Of a stretch of 64,000 bases of DNA, positions 22,685 to 30,214 are shown in pieces. The position numbers and the translations under genes were made by a program. The stretch lies in NCBI GenBank assembly GCA_963763205.1, contig CAVXNQ010000018.1, positions 382,777-446,776 on the forward strand, given 5' to 3'. The notes under the pieces were generated by a model, which had not been told where the DNA came from, did not search any database, and saw nothing but the letters and a program-made list of their open reading frames with translations. Numbering within the stretch: position 1 is the stretch's first letter; each line of letters opens with the position of its first letter. The stretch is from DDH964 sp963763205. GTDB taxonomy: Bacteria > Desulfobacterota > Desulfuromonadia > Desulfuromonadales > DDH964.

Positions 22685-23260
22685 TTACTGGCGCTCTCCA
22701 TCTTCCATCTTGACCAATCGCCCATCCTTAAAAGTCAAAATCTTCAAAAAGGTTCCCGGGCCAAAGCTGTAAGTCCACTGCTCCACCTTGGACTCCCTCA
22801 GCACCGGTTCCTGACCGTCGGTTCTTGTAGTCTCGGTACCCACGATATTTCTAGAAAGGGGTTCGCCGAATTTTTGCAAGATGTCGTATTCACTATCGCC
22901 AAGAGTAAGTGCAGACTGCTGCCTGCTGGGCGGTGATTCCCGGACCCGATCCCCCTCTTCGATCTTTACCAGCACACCGGCCTTGAACGTAAGGATCTCC
23001 AGCAAGCTATCCCGCCCGAGGCTATAGCTCCATTGCTCCACCGGAATTTTCTGGATGGCCAACCCGTTTGGCCCCGACGACCTGCTGGATTCGGTGGCAA
23101 CCAGATTGGTCCAGAGGGGCGCGCCGCATTTGGCCCGCACTTCCGCCTGCCTGTCGCCGATGGAAACCAGCTTCTCGCCCAGCCATGGCGAAAATCCAGA
23201 TACGTCGAAGACGCCCCATGTGAGAAGCACTACAGCAAAAACCACGGCACTGGATTTCAA
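22685..23260 (-). CDS. exported protein with two DUF2845-like repeats
   Basis: 191 aa with an N-terminal signal peptide (MKSSAVVFAVVLLTWGVF). Two tandem repeats follow, about residues 27-100 and 115-190, each with a GD(R/S)...EV/YDIL..KCG/FGEP start and a VEQW(S/T)YS(L/F)G...LEIL/LKILTFK.G.LVK(I/M)E end. This is the DUF2845 pattern, usually present once. The duplication inside one protein is visible in the sequence. Function unknown; probably periplasmic. Confidence 0.7.
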   Translation of the reverse strand: MKSSAVVFAVVLLTWGVFDVSGFSPWLGEKLVSIGDRQAEVRAKCGAPLWTNLVATESSRSSGPNGLAIQKIPVEQWSYSLGRDSLLEILTFKAGVLVKIEEGDRVRESPPSRQQSALTLGDSEYDILQKFGEPLSRNIVGTETTRTDGQEPVLRESKVEQWTYSFGPGTFLKILTFKDGRLVKMEDGERQ

Positions 23261-23295
23261 GATTGTCTCCTTCTCTGGATGAAATGACGCGACAA

Positions 23296-23359
23296 GTGGG
23301 GACGCCCATAAAATTATAAGATTCCGGGAACAATTTTATGATTTTATGGGCGTCCCCAC
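23296..23359. repeat. 64-bp palindromic mini-element, copy 1
   Basis: Inverted arms GTGGGGACGCCCATAAAAT / ATTTTATGGGCGTCCCCAC with an AT-rich centre containing GATTCCGGGAACAATTTTAT. Nearly identical to 24893-24956 (one base differs). Non-coding, MITE- or REP-like; no transposase nearby. Confidence 0.8.
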
Positions 23360-23458
23360 TATTCCCCCCGCCAGCATCAAATCATCCCCAATTTGTCCAA
23401 TGTCCAGGTTTGGTCCCTCTTGGCCTCTGTTGAGTTCAATTCCTCAAATTAAATGTTC

Positions 23459-24736
23459 TTATTTCGGCCGAACATCTTCTTTTGCCTTCAGCAGACTTCC
23501 CAGAAGCTCATGAAATGGAGAGGCATGGCATGAGTCACTCTCATTGTATATCCGCAAAGGATTAAGGGACATATTCTCTGTTGCTACACCAAGTAAGTCT
23601 CTAAGCATTTCCTGGTTAACCTCGGCTGCTTCCTTTTTATAACCCTCAAAAGCTAAAGCGCTGGCATATTTAAAGCTGTAGTCTTCCCTAATTCTACTTG
23701 TGAAGCCATACTGTTTTGCAGACATCCAGCCTAGCCATATAAGGGGAGCTATTAAACTAATTTCAATTAGAATATCAGTAGTGCTTGGTATGCTACCACC
23801 TTGGAATTTGGGCAAAATATAATTAATTCCGGTAAAAAACAAACCACCCATTGCTGATATAAATACGATTGCCCAAAATACCATTGGAGTTTTTAGTTCA
23901 TCTTTTCTTTCTTTAAATGATGCAGCCATTCCATATTTACTCGCCATGGTAAGAGTTTGGGCAATGGATTTTTGTTGTAAAATATTTTTTTCCTCCACTT
24001 CTGTCATCCTCGACAAAACATCATTAGTTTGCTTTACATGATCATTACTCTCTGTGAGGATTTTTGCAGCTTTTTTTTCAAGTCCGACAAGCTTTGTTGC
24101 AGAAGCAAGGATGGTATTTTTCTGTAATTTTGTCTCTGTTTCATATTTTGTTATTACTTCTGCTTTTGCAGTTGCGTTTGAAACCATGTCAATAATCTTA
24201 GTTTGATTCGCTTTCATGTCTGAAATTAATTCTTCTATTTCACTTGAAAAGTTTTCGCCACTTTTTCTAAGTTCTTCAATAGTTTCTAAATTTAACAAAA
24301 TAGAATCAATATCTGGCTTAATACCTTTATATTCATCGCCAAGGTTTCTAAATTCCAAAATTAAATTTTCAATTTCTGACTCTGTTCTAATTGAATCAGA
24401 GCAATGAATAGTGTACGCTAATGAAATTTGATCATGGATTTCAGTTAAACAATTTAGGAATTCATCAAATTTTTCTCCTTCTTTTTTTGTTCCAAGAATC
24501 CCATCAAGATATTCTTTGCAAAATGAAAAATCTGATTCAAGCTTTCTCTTAAGTGTTACAAGCTGAAAACCACCCCTTAAACCTTCAATTCTACCCGTAA
24601 GACCATAGCTTCTTTCAATTAACTCAATAAGTGATTGCTTATCAACCCCCTGATATCCAAACAGATCTGGTCCATCTTGCATCTTTTCTTCAATTTTTGT
24701 CTTGATCCTCGTTAATTTTGTTCTAATTTGATTCAT
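23459..24736 (-). CDS. low-GC coiled-coil protein with two transmembrane helices (DUF6161-like, tentative)
   Basis: 425 aa. Residues 1-270 are Glu/Lys-rich and mostly helical with heptad-like stretches (KIIDMVSNATAKAEVITKYE region); two membrane helices follow (about 290-312 MVFWAIVFISAMGGLFFTGI and 325-345). The C-terminal motif SRIREDYSFKYASALAFEGY resembles DUF6161-type proteins found in defence and plasmid contexts; I am not certain. Base composition is strikingly AT-rich compared with neighbours, and the gene is bracketed by two copies of the palindromic mini-element, so recent transfer is likely. Function unknown; membrane-anchored sensor or effector is possible. Confidence 0.6.
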   Translation of the reverse strand: MNQIRTKLTRIKTKIEEKMQDGPDLFGYQGVDKQSLIELIERSYGLTGRIEGLRGGFQLVTLKRKLESDFSFCKEYLDGILGTKKEGEKFDEFLNCLTEIHDQISLAYTIHCSDSIRTESEIENLILEFRNLGDEYKGIKPDIDSILLNLETIEELRKSGENFSSEIEELISDMKANQTKIIDMVSNATAKAEVITKYETETKLQKNTILASATKLVGLEKKAAKILTESNDHVKQTNDVLSRMTEVEEKNILQQKSIAQTLTMASKYGMAASFKERKDELKTPMVFWAIVFISAMGGLFFTGINYILPKFQGGSIPSTTDILIEISLIAPLIWLGWMSAKQYGFTSRIREDYSFKYASALAFEGYKKEAAEVNQEMLRDLLGVATENMSLNPLRIYNESDSCHASPFHELLGSLLKAKEDVRPK

Positions 24737-24892
24737 AGCCCCTCCAAGGGAATTCGGTCCTGAATGAGGGTCGACACAAAGGCTCGGTCACCCCCGCAAT
24801 TTGTTTTTTCTCAATTTTGCTCAGAAATATTTTCAGTTGAACAGTTTATTTGATTTGCATTTATTTCAAATACTTATTGATCCAGACGACAG

Positions 24893-24956
24893 GTGGGGAC
24901 GCCCATAAAATTATAAGATTCCGGGAACAATTTTATGATTTTATGGGTGTCCCCAC
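24893..24956. repeat. 64-bp palindromic mini-element, copy 2
   Basis: Same element as 23296-23359 with one mismatch (GGGTGT for GGGCGT in the right arm). It sits between the AT-rich coiled-coil gene and thsB2. Confidence 0.8.
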
Positions 24957-24975
24957 TATTCCCCCCTATTATGCT

Positions 24976-25557
24976 TTAGCCAACCCAGGTCACAAAATTA
25001 GTGAAACCATCGTCAGCAACCCAATCGTACACATTGTAGAATTGTGCGAGGTTGTAACCGTTACCCCGATATTTCAGCGCGACCTCTACCCGGTATGATG
25101 CCGAACCGTCAATCTTGTCAAATTCCACCCACTTGCCATTAACTTTCTCCCACAGCGTGGCAGTCCGCCCAGAGTCGGAATAGGAGACGCCGACATACTC
25201 AAGCGGGTTTGGGCCATTTATTTTGGTCTGCTGGTTTTTGCATTTAATTGAGTTTATATGGACACCAAAGATGTGATTGCCTCTTTTAAAGCTCTTTAGA
25301 AGCTCGTAGCGAACCCACGGACGTTGGTGCGTTTGCGTGCCAATCAGCACACACGTATTTGAAGTTTGCTGTAAGCCTGCATTTATTAAGCGCTTCAGGG
25401 CAATGTCACCCTGCTTTTGGGCTGCCTCCCAAATAGAGGCATCGTAATAACCACAAATCTGCCGGTCAGGCTTTGTTAGCCAGTGGTTTCGAACCACATT
25501 TCCACGAAAATCTGCAACATCCTTGTAGTGAAAGCTGAAAAATACTCTTTTGGCCAT
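24976..25557 (-). CDS. thsB: Thoeris TIR-like sensor protein, second copy
   Basis: 193 aa with the ThsB-type TIR-like fold (DUF1863): start AKRVFFSFHYKDV, strand CVLIGTQT and the catalytic-Glu helix WVRYELL (Glu85). In known Thoeris systems ThsB senses phage and makes a cyclic ADP-ribose isomer that activates ThsA. It lies downstream of thsA on the same strand after 134 bp and is clearly different in sequence from the first copy, so it may recognise another trigger. The ATG at 25557 is preferred over a start 4 codons upstream because GGAGGGCAGT lies directly before it. Lower GC than thsA. Confidence 0.85.
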   Translation of the reverse strand: MAKRVFFSFHYKDVADFRGNVVRNHWLTKPDRQICGYYDASIWEAAQKQGDIALKRLINAGLQQTSNTCVLIGTQTHQRPWVRYELLKSFKRGNHIFGVHINSIKCKNQQTKINGPNPLEYVGVSYSDSGRTATLWEKVNGKWVEFDKIDGSASYRVEVALKYRGNGYNLAQFYNVYDWVADDGFTNFVTWVG

Positions 25558-25584
25558 ACTGCCCTCCATTTCTGAATTTGACGC

Positions 25585-25697
25585 TTAACGGTAAGCTCAG
25601 CACCGCGGCATGTTTTTAAGTGTTTTCAGCAAGTTGGCCTGGCCCGCCCCCTTTTGTGCCGCAGAACTACATGGAAAAAGACGTCGTCGAGTTAGGT
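25585..25697 (-). other. attC-like site between thsA and thsB2 (weak)
   Basis: On the minus strand ACCTAAC (fits RYYYAAC) overlaps the thsA stop codon and GTTAAGC (fits GTTRRRY) lies 25 nt before the thsB2 ATG, 113 bp apart; CTGCGGCA and TGCCGCGG inside can pair. This is how integron cassettes are joined, but the arms pair poorly overall and no integrase is seen. Confidence 0.25.
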
Positions 25698-27161
25698 TTT
25701 GGCAGCGGCGTTCCGCTCAGCGCGCACCAAGAGCGCAGAGACAGCCGCAATTACTTGCTCAACTGTCGAACAGTGATCCCCCAAGATTGTTAGCTCGGCC
25801 GCGCACTCCAACCCCGGCAAGAATTCCTGAGGGCTGGCCATCGCTCGCAACCAAACATCGTGCGCAACGTGCCCGCTCATTCCTATTGGAATGATAGGCT
25901 TTCCTAGACCCAGAGCGATAAGTACTTCCTCCTCCACACCGTTCGAATGGATCGGTGCGCCTTCCGCGTCGGCCTTGTTGCCCGCGAGGACAACCACTGC
26001 GCCGACGCGTGAAATCATGTCCTCGCGATGTCGTCGAAAGGCTGCGGCTCTTTGAGCTAGTGGTGCGTTCCCTGGAAACGGACGGATCAACACGCGGTCA
26101 GCAGGCAATGCCGTCTGGTTCTCATAGGCCGCATGAAACGCACCCAGGATGGTTTGCTCAGCGATTCCAATGCCAAAGCCCGAGACCAGGTTTAGGCCGC
26201 GCTGAATGATGGCTTTGCCGAGCGCTCTGCTCAATTCGTTGAGTCCCTCCCAGCCGAGGGGGGTGGGGTCATAGGCCGCACCCGCCACAAATACGCCCCG
26301 GCGCATGACGTACGCCTCAAGCGCCCGAAGCACGGGGGGGATGTCGGCGTACTCATCGACCCACACGGTCTGAATCCCGTATCGCCTTAGATCCTCACTT
26401 TGAAGGCCGGCCTTACGACGGTCATAGTCCAATTCGTCCTGTGACTTGGTGCCGTCAGCGCTCAACACTGGGGGGCGCCGCGTGATCCAGTAGTGATCCC
26501 TGCGGTTCTGCCCTAATTGCTCGCGCACCTTCGACAAGATCCGTTCCACATTGGGGTCAGAGAAACTGAATCCAACGAACAGCAAGGTCTTCTCGATGAA
26601 GTCGCCCTTCAAACTGTCGGTAAACAGGCGGCGCCCCACGTCATAGACCTCGTAATCCTGCTTTGTTAGGACAGCTTCGTGAGGCTGAGTCACGCACCCG
26701 TGCATCTTGTAAATGGTGACGTCCCGTCCCTTGCGCGCCTGCGCCAAGTTTTCAATCGACAGTTTGATCTCAACTCGGCGACCGGCTGCTTCATAGGCCT
26801 TCTCAAGCAGTTGGTCGTAATTGGTCGTCCAGACAGTGTCGATGGGGAGCCTGGCAAGGATCTCGTGAATCTGGGTCAGTTGTGTATCACGAGTGAATGC
26901 GTCGATGAGCTGCTGGTTGACCTCTCCCCGACCCGCTCGGCCGTTAACATGATACTGGGCCAGGGCAAGGAGGTCGTGTTCCTTCCCGATGTCGAGATCC
27001 AACTCCTCGGCAGCTTCAGCAAGCAGCCCCTTCCAGTCCACGAAGCCGGCACTTCGGGAAGCGCCGGCGCCAATGAATAGTGCCGCTTCTTGATTGAGCA
27101 CCTTGTCGCCAAAGCTGCGGATAAAGCGACGCTGCTCCCTGTTTGGCGCCCACTCTCCCAT
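25692..27161 (-). CDS. thsA: Thoeris NADase effector, SIR2-SLOG
   Basis: 489 aa. SIR2-like NADase domain (about 20-275) with NAD-binding GAGASRSAG (31-39), catalytic Asn114 (WTTNYD) and His154 (YKMHGC), matching the essential Asn/His of characterised ThsA. C-terminal SLOG domain (about 288-480, VSGFGIGIAEQ) is where the signal made by ThsB binds. On activation it depletes NAD+ and stops phage growth by killing or stalling the cell. The ATG at 27161 lies 8 bp after thsB1; a TTG 16 codons upstream would overlap thsB1. All catalytic residues are present, so the system looks functional. Confidence 0.92.
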   Translation of the reverse strand: MGEWAPNREQRRFIRSFGDKVLNQEAALFIGAGASRSAGFVDWKGLLAEAAEELDLDIGKEHDLLALAQYHVNGRAGRGEVNQQLIDAFTRDTQLTQIHEILARLPIDTVWTTNYDQLLEKAYEAAGRRVEIKLSIENLAQARKGRDVTIYKMHGCVTQPHEAVLTKQDYEVYDVGRRLFTDSLKGDFIEKTLLFVGFSFSDPNVERILSKVREQLGQNRRDHYWITRRPPVLSADGTKSQDELDYDRRKAGLQSEDLRRYGIQTVWVDEYADIPPVLRALEAYVMRRGVFVAGAAYDPTPLGWEGLNELSRALGKAIIQRGLNLVSGFGIGIAEQTILGAFHAAYENQTALPADRVLIRPFPGNAPLAQRAAAFRRHREDMISRVGAVVVLAGNKADAEGAPIHSNGVEEEVLIALGLGKPIIPIGMSGHVAHDVWLRAMASPQEFLPGLECAAELTILGDHCSTVEQVIAAVSALLVRAERNAAAKT

Positions 27162-27169
27162 TCGGGCGC

Positions 27170-27664
27170 TCAATTTTTGCTCCGGATATCGATGGCCGTC
27201 TCGATCCAATTTTCAATGTTGTCTTTGATATGGTTGTAGACAGAGTTGCTGTCAGTACCAGGAGGGTCGTACACCTTGACCACGCTGGACAACTTTGTGC
27301 CGTTTTTGAACTTGACATGATCAAAGGGATTGCCGCCCTTGACGCTGGTTTCGCCGTCGCTGCTCTTAAGTTTGTGGATGTGGACTCCGAGAACGCCCTT
27401 CGTGTCATTCCATGCCTTGACGATCTCGTGGGTGATCCACTTGCGACCGGCCGTGCCGGAACCAATTAGAACAACCACGCAGCTGCGTCCCTGCATTTGA
27501 TCAGCGATCCACTTCTCAATAGCCTTGTCACCGCCCTTCGTGACGGTCTCCCAGTCGTTGTCCGCGGCAGGTTTGTTGCCCTCGATGGCGCCAATGTTGC
27601 GCACTTGGGATACGCGCCAATTGTCCGGCTGGTAATGGAAACTGTAGAAAACACGACGTGCCAT
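27170..27664 (-). CDS. thsB: Thoeris TIR-like sensor protein, first copy
   Basis: 164 aa ThsB-type TIR-like protein: ARRVFYSFHYQPDNWRVSQV at the start, strand CVVVLIGSGTAGRKW and catalytic-Glu helix WITHEIVKAW (Glu80). It is first in the defence operon, 8 bp before thsA, so the two are probably translated together. The start at 27664 follows AGGGGAGAAGAA; an upstream Met 17 codons earlier has no comparable SD. It would produce the nucleotide signal read by ThsA's SLOG domain. Confidence 0.88.
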   Translation of the reverse strand: MARRVFYSFHYQPDNWRVSQVRNIGAIEGNKPAADNDWETVTKGGDKAIEKWIADQMQGRSCVVVLIGSGTAGRKWITHEIVKAWNDTKGVLGVHIHKLKSSDGETSVKGGNPFDHVKFKNGTKLSSVVKVYDPPGTDSNSVYNHIKDNIENWIETAIDIRSKN

Positions 27665-27821
27665 TTCTTCTCCCCTTTCTTGGAGATTGGCGGCCACACT
27701 GCGTGACCGCTTCATCTATGCTCATACTAACTAGCCCTGTGTCTGCCCTAACTATCTGATCATATGACTTACAGGGCAATTCCAGGGACATCTCACTTAA
27801 TTAGGAAGCCCCCCTCAAGCC

Positions 27822-27867
27822 AAAAAAAAAGCCGCAACTTCACACATCGGTGAAGGTTGCGGCTTTA
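27822..27867 (-). terminator. rho-independent terminator after the thioesterase gene
   Basis: AAAGCCGCAACTTCAC/GTGAAGGTTGCGGCTTT stem-loop; the minus-strand transcript ends in T9. It insulates the CoA genes from the Thoeris promoter region. The rest of 27665-27981 (317 bp) shows no gene. Confidence 0.85.
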
Positions 27868-27981
27868 TTCCTGGCGGGTGCGGCATGATCTCCCCCCTCG
27901 AGATACCATTGGCGACCCCTGCTTATACCATTTAAGCCCCCCTTTATCAGCCTCCCTCTGCCACCAACTCCCCCACTCTGT

Positions 27982-28479
27982 TCAAACCCCGAACCGCGCC
28001 GCCAACTCCTTCGACTCCCCCCGCCGCTTGCGCCGCACCTCCGCCCGGGCCGGGGCGCCCTCGTGGAGGAAGCGCTCAAGCTCGGTCTCGGGGATGACGG
28101 CGGGGACGGGTTGCGGATTCCCCTCCGGGTCGACGGCGACGAAGGTGAGAAAGGCGGTAGTGCAGACGTTGCGCTCGCCGGAGAGCAGGTCCTCGGCGAC
28201 AACCTTGACGAAGACCTCGATGGAGGTCTTGTGGGTCCAGGTGACGAAGGCCTCGAGGCAGACCGACTCGCCGTTGCGCACCGGGTGGAGGAAGTCGACC
28301 GAATCGGTGGAGGCGGTGACCACCGGCCTGCGGGCATGGCGGGTGGCGCTGAGGCCGGCGAGGTCGTCGATGTAGGCCATCACCTTGCCGCCGAACATGG
28401 TGCCGTGGTGGTTGGTGTCGGGCGGCAGGACGATGGCGGCCTTGATGGCGCGCGACTCGCGAACGTATTTGGCGTTCAT
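27982..28479 (-). CDS. acyl-CoA thioesterase, hotdog fold
   Basis: 165 aa acyl-CoA hydrolase of the YciA/cytosolic thioesterase type. The hotdog motif is NHHGTMFGGKVMAYIDDLAG, with the second conserved segment ASTDSVDFLHPVRNGESV. It hydrolyses acyl-CoA to free acid and CoA, useful for recycling CoA beside the CoA-transferase genes. It follows the B subunit of the 3-oxoacid CoA-transferase by 7 bp, so it belongs to that operon. The tail is basic and low-complexity. Confidence 0.88.
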   Translation of the reverse strand: MNAKYVRESRAIKAAIVLPPDTNHHGTMFGGKVMAYIDDLAGLSATRHARRPVVTASTDSVDFLHPVRNGESVCLEAFVTWTHKTSIEVFVKVVAEDLLSGERNVCTTAFLTFVAVDPEGNPQPVPAVIPETELERFLHEGAPARAEVRRKRRGESKELAARFGV

Positions 28480-28486
28480 GGCCGCC

Positions 28487-29140
28487 TCAGACCGCCGCCC
28501 GCTGGAGGGCCTCGTCCACCAGCAGTTCGGCTTCCGTCGCCGCCAGCACCTCTTCGACGCTCACCCCCGGCGCCGTCTCCCGCAGGCGCAGCCCCTCGGG
28601 GGTGACATCCAGCACCGCCAGGTCGGTGATGATGCGGTGAACCACCCCCTGGCCGGTCAGCGGCAGGCTGCAGCGCTTCAGCACCTTCGACGCCCCCTGT
28701 TTGTTGCAGTGTTCCATGATGACCACCACTTTTTTGGCGCCGTGCACCAGGTCCATGGCCCCGCCCATCCCCTTGACCATCTTGCCGGGAATCATCCAGT
28801 TGGCCAAGTCCCCCGCCTGCGAGACCTCCATCGCCCCGAGGATGGCGAGGTCGATGTGACCGCCGCGGATCATGGCGAAGGACTCGGCGCTGCTGAAGTA
28901 GGCGGCGCCGGGGACCGCGGTGACCGTCTCCTTGCCGGCGTTGATCAGGTCGGGGTCAACCTGGTGCGGGGTGGGATAGGGGCCGATGCCGAGCAGGCCG
29001 TTCTCCGACTGGAGAAAGACCCGCTTGTCGCCGATGTGGTTGGCGACCAGGGTCGGGATGCCGATCCCAAGGTTGACATAGAAGCCGTCTTCGATCTCCT
29101 GCGCTGCTCGCGCGGCGAGCTCTTCTCTGCTGCGTGCCAT
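28487..29140 (-). CDS. scoB: 3-oxoacid CoA-transferase subunit B
   Basis: 217 aa, intact. The catalytic glutamate is in LQSENGLLGIGPYP; other family motifs are NLGIGIPTLVANHI and GKMVKGMGGAMDLV. With subunit A it moves CoA from succinyl-CoA (or another donor) to acetoacetate, feeding acetoacetyl-CoA to thiolase. This fits with acetoacetate made by the HMG-CoA lyase gene at 13.7 kb. The ATG at 29140 is chosen over a TTG one codon earlier; GGAGGC precedes it. Confidence 0.92.
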   Translation of the reverse strand: MARSREELAARAAQEIEDGFYVNLGIGIPTLVANHIGDKRVFLQSENGLLGIGPYPTPHQVDPDLINAGKETVTAVPGAAYFSSAESFAMIRGGHIDLAILGAMEVSQAGDLANWMIPGKMVKGMGGAMDLVHGAKKVVVIMEHCNKQGASKVLKRCSLPLTGQGVVHRIITDLAVLDVTPEGLRLRETAPGVSVEEVLAATEAELLVDEALQRAAV

Positions 29141-29212
29141 CAATGCCTCCTTTGCTCATGTCCACCCTGAATCTCCGGATGGATACCGGGCAGTTTCCGT
29201 TTGGGGGCCCCT

Positions 29213-29905
29213 TTAGGCCGCTTTCACGGTGACCCGCTCGATGCGCTTTTCATAGGCGGTCCCGTGGCAGATCCGCTGCACGTAGATGCCCGGGGTGTGG
29301 ACCTGGTCGGCGTCGAGTTCGCCGATCTCCACCAGCTGCTCCACCTCGGCGATGGTGACCCGGCCGGCGGCGGCCGCCATCGGGTTGAAGTTGCGGGCGG
29401 TCTTGTTGTAGACGAGGTTGCCGGCGCGGTCCCCGCGCCAGGCCTTGACCAGGGCGAAGTCGGCGGTCAGCGCCGTCTCCAGCAGGTAGGGCTTGCCGGC
29501 AAAGAGGCGCACCTCCTTCCCCGCGGCGACGGGTGTCCCCACCCCGGCCGGGGTGTAGAAGGCGGGGATGCCGGCGCCGCCGGCCCGCAGCCGCTCCGCC
29601 AGGGTCCCCTGGGGGACAAGCTCCACCTCCAGCTCGCCGGAGAGGAACTGCCGCTCGAACTCCTTGTTCTCCCCGACGTAGGAGGAGACCATCTTGCGGA
29701 TCTGGAGGTTTTTCAGCAGGATGCCGAGACCGAAGTCGTCGACCCCGCAGTTGTTGGAGATGATCGTCAGGTCCCTCACCCCCTTGGCGCGCAGCCCGGC
29801 AATCAGCTTCTCCGGGATGCCGACCAGCCCGAAGCCCCCGACCAGGATCGTGGCGCCGTCGCCGATCCCCTCCAGGGCCTCCTCCACCGAATGCTTGACT
29901 TTCAT
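29213..29905 (-). CDS. scoA: 3-oxoacid CoA-transferase subunit A
   Basis: 230 aa, intact. CoA-binding motif VGGFGLVGIPEKLI near the N-terminus, then NNCGVDDFGLG and ELEVELVPQGTLAERLRAGG, all typical of ScoA/AtoD. First gene of the scoA-scoB-thioesterase operon, with a sigma-54 type promoter 65-85 bp upstream. It forms the catalytic heterodimer or heterotetramer with ScoB. Confidence 0.92.
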   Translation of the reverse strand: MKVKHSVEEALEGIGDGATILVGGFGLVGIPEKLIAGLRAKGVRDLTIISNNCGVDDFGLGILLKNLQIRKMVSSYVGENKEFERQFLSGELEVELVPQGTLAERLRAGGAGIPAFYTPAGVGTPVAAGKEVRLFAGKPYLLETALTADFALVKAWRGDRAGNLVYNKTARNFNPMAAAAGRVTIAEVEQLVEIGELDADQVHTPGIYVQRICHGTAYEKRIERVTVKAA

Positions 29906-29970
29906 GCGTGCCTCCTTGCGCGAATTAAGCCTCCCGGGTGTGGTGACGCCGGGGGGCTGCCGGGAGAAAG

Positions 29971-29988
29971 AGCAAGTTGGATGCCGAA
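29971..29988 (-). promoter_or_regulatory. sigma-54 (-24/-12) promoter of the scoAB operon
   Basis: The minus strand reads TTCGGCATCCAACTTGCT: GGCAT, 5-nt spacer, TTGC. GG and GC are at the right spacing; only the T before GG differs from consensus. The predicted start lies about 55 nt upstream of scoA. The remaining 29989-30214 region has no gene. Confidence 0.65.
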
Positions 29989-30214
29989 CCGGGGGAAACC
30001 AATCGATAAGGAATAAAACCTTGTGATTCCGATGATCTGAAGCCGACCCAACGACTTTCGGCGGCTTTCCCCCTGCTCTACGTTTGGAGAATGCAACCGG
30101 CCCCCGGCAGCGGCGCAGCGAGCTCGATCCGCCCGGCGCGCCACCTTGAGGGCGCCGTCACGGCGGTAGACAGATTCTGCGCCGGGAAACAGCGCCCCGG
30201 ATACCATCGGCCGC

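Noticed and set aside
29201..30016. 271-codon plus-strand frame opposite scoA
   Set aside because: Antisense to an intact CoA-transferase gene; no SD or domain.
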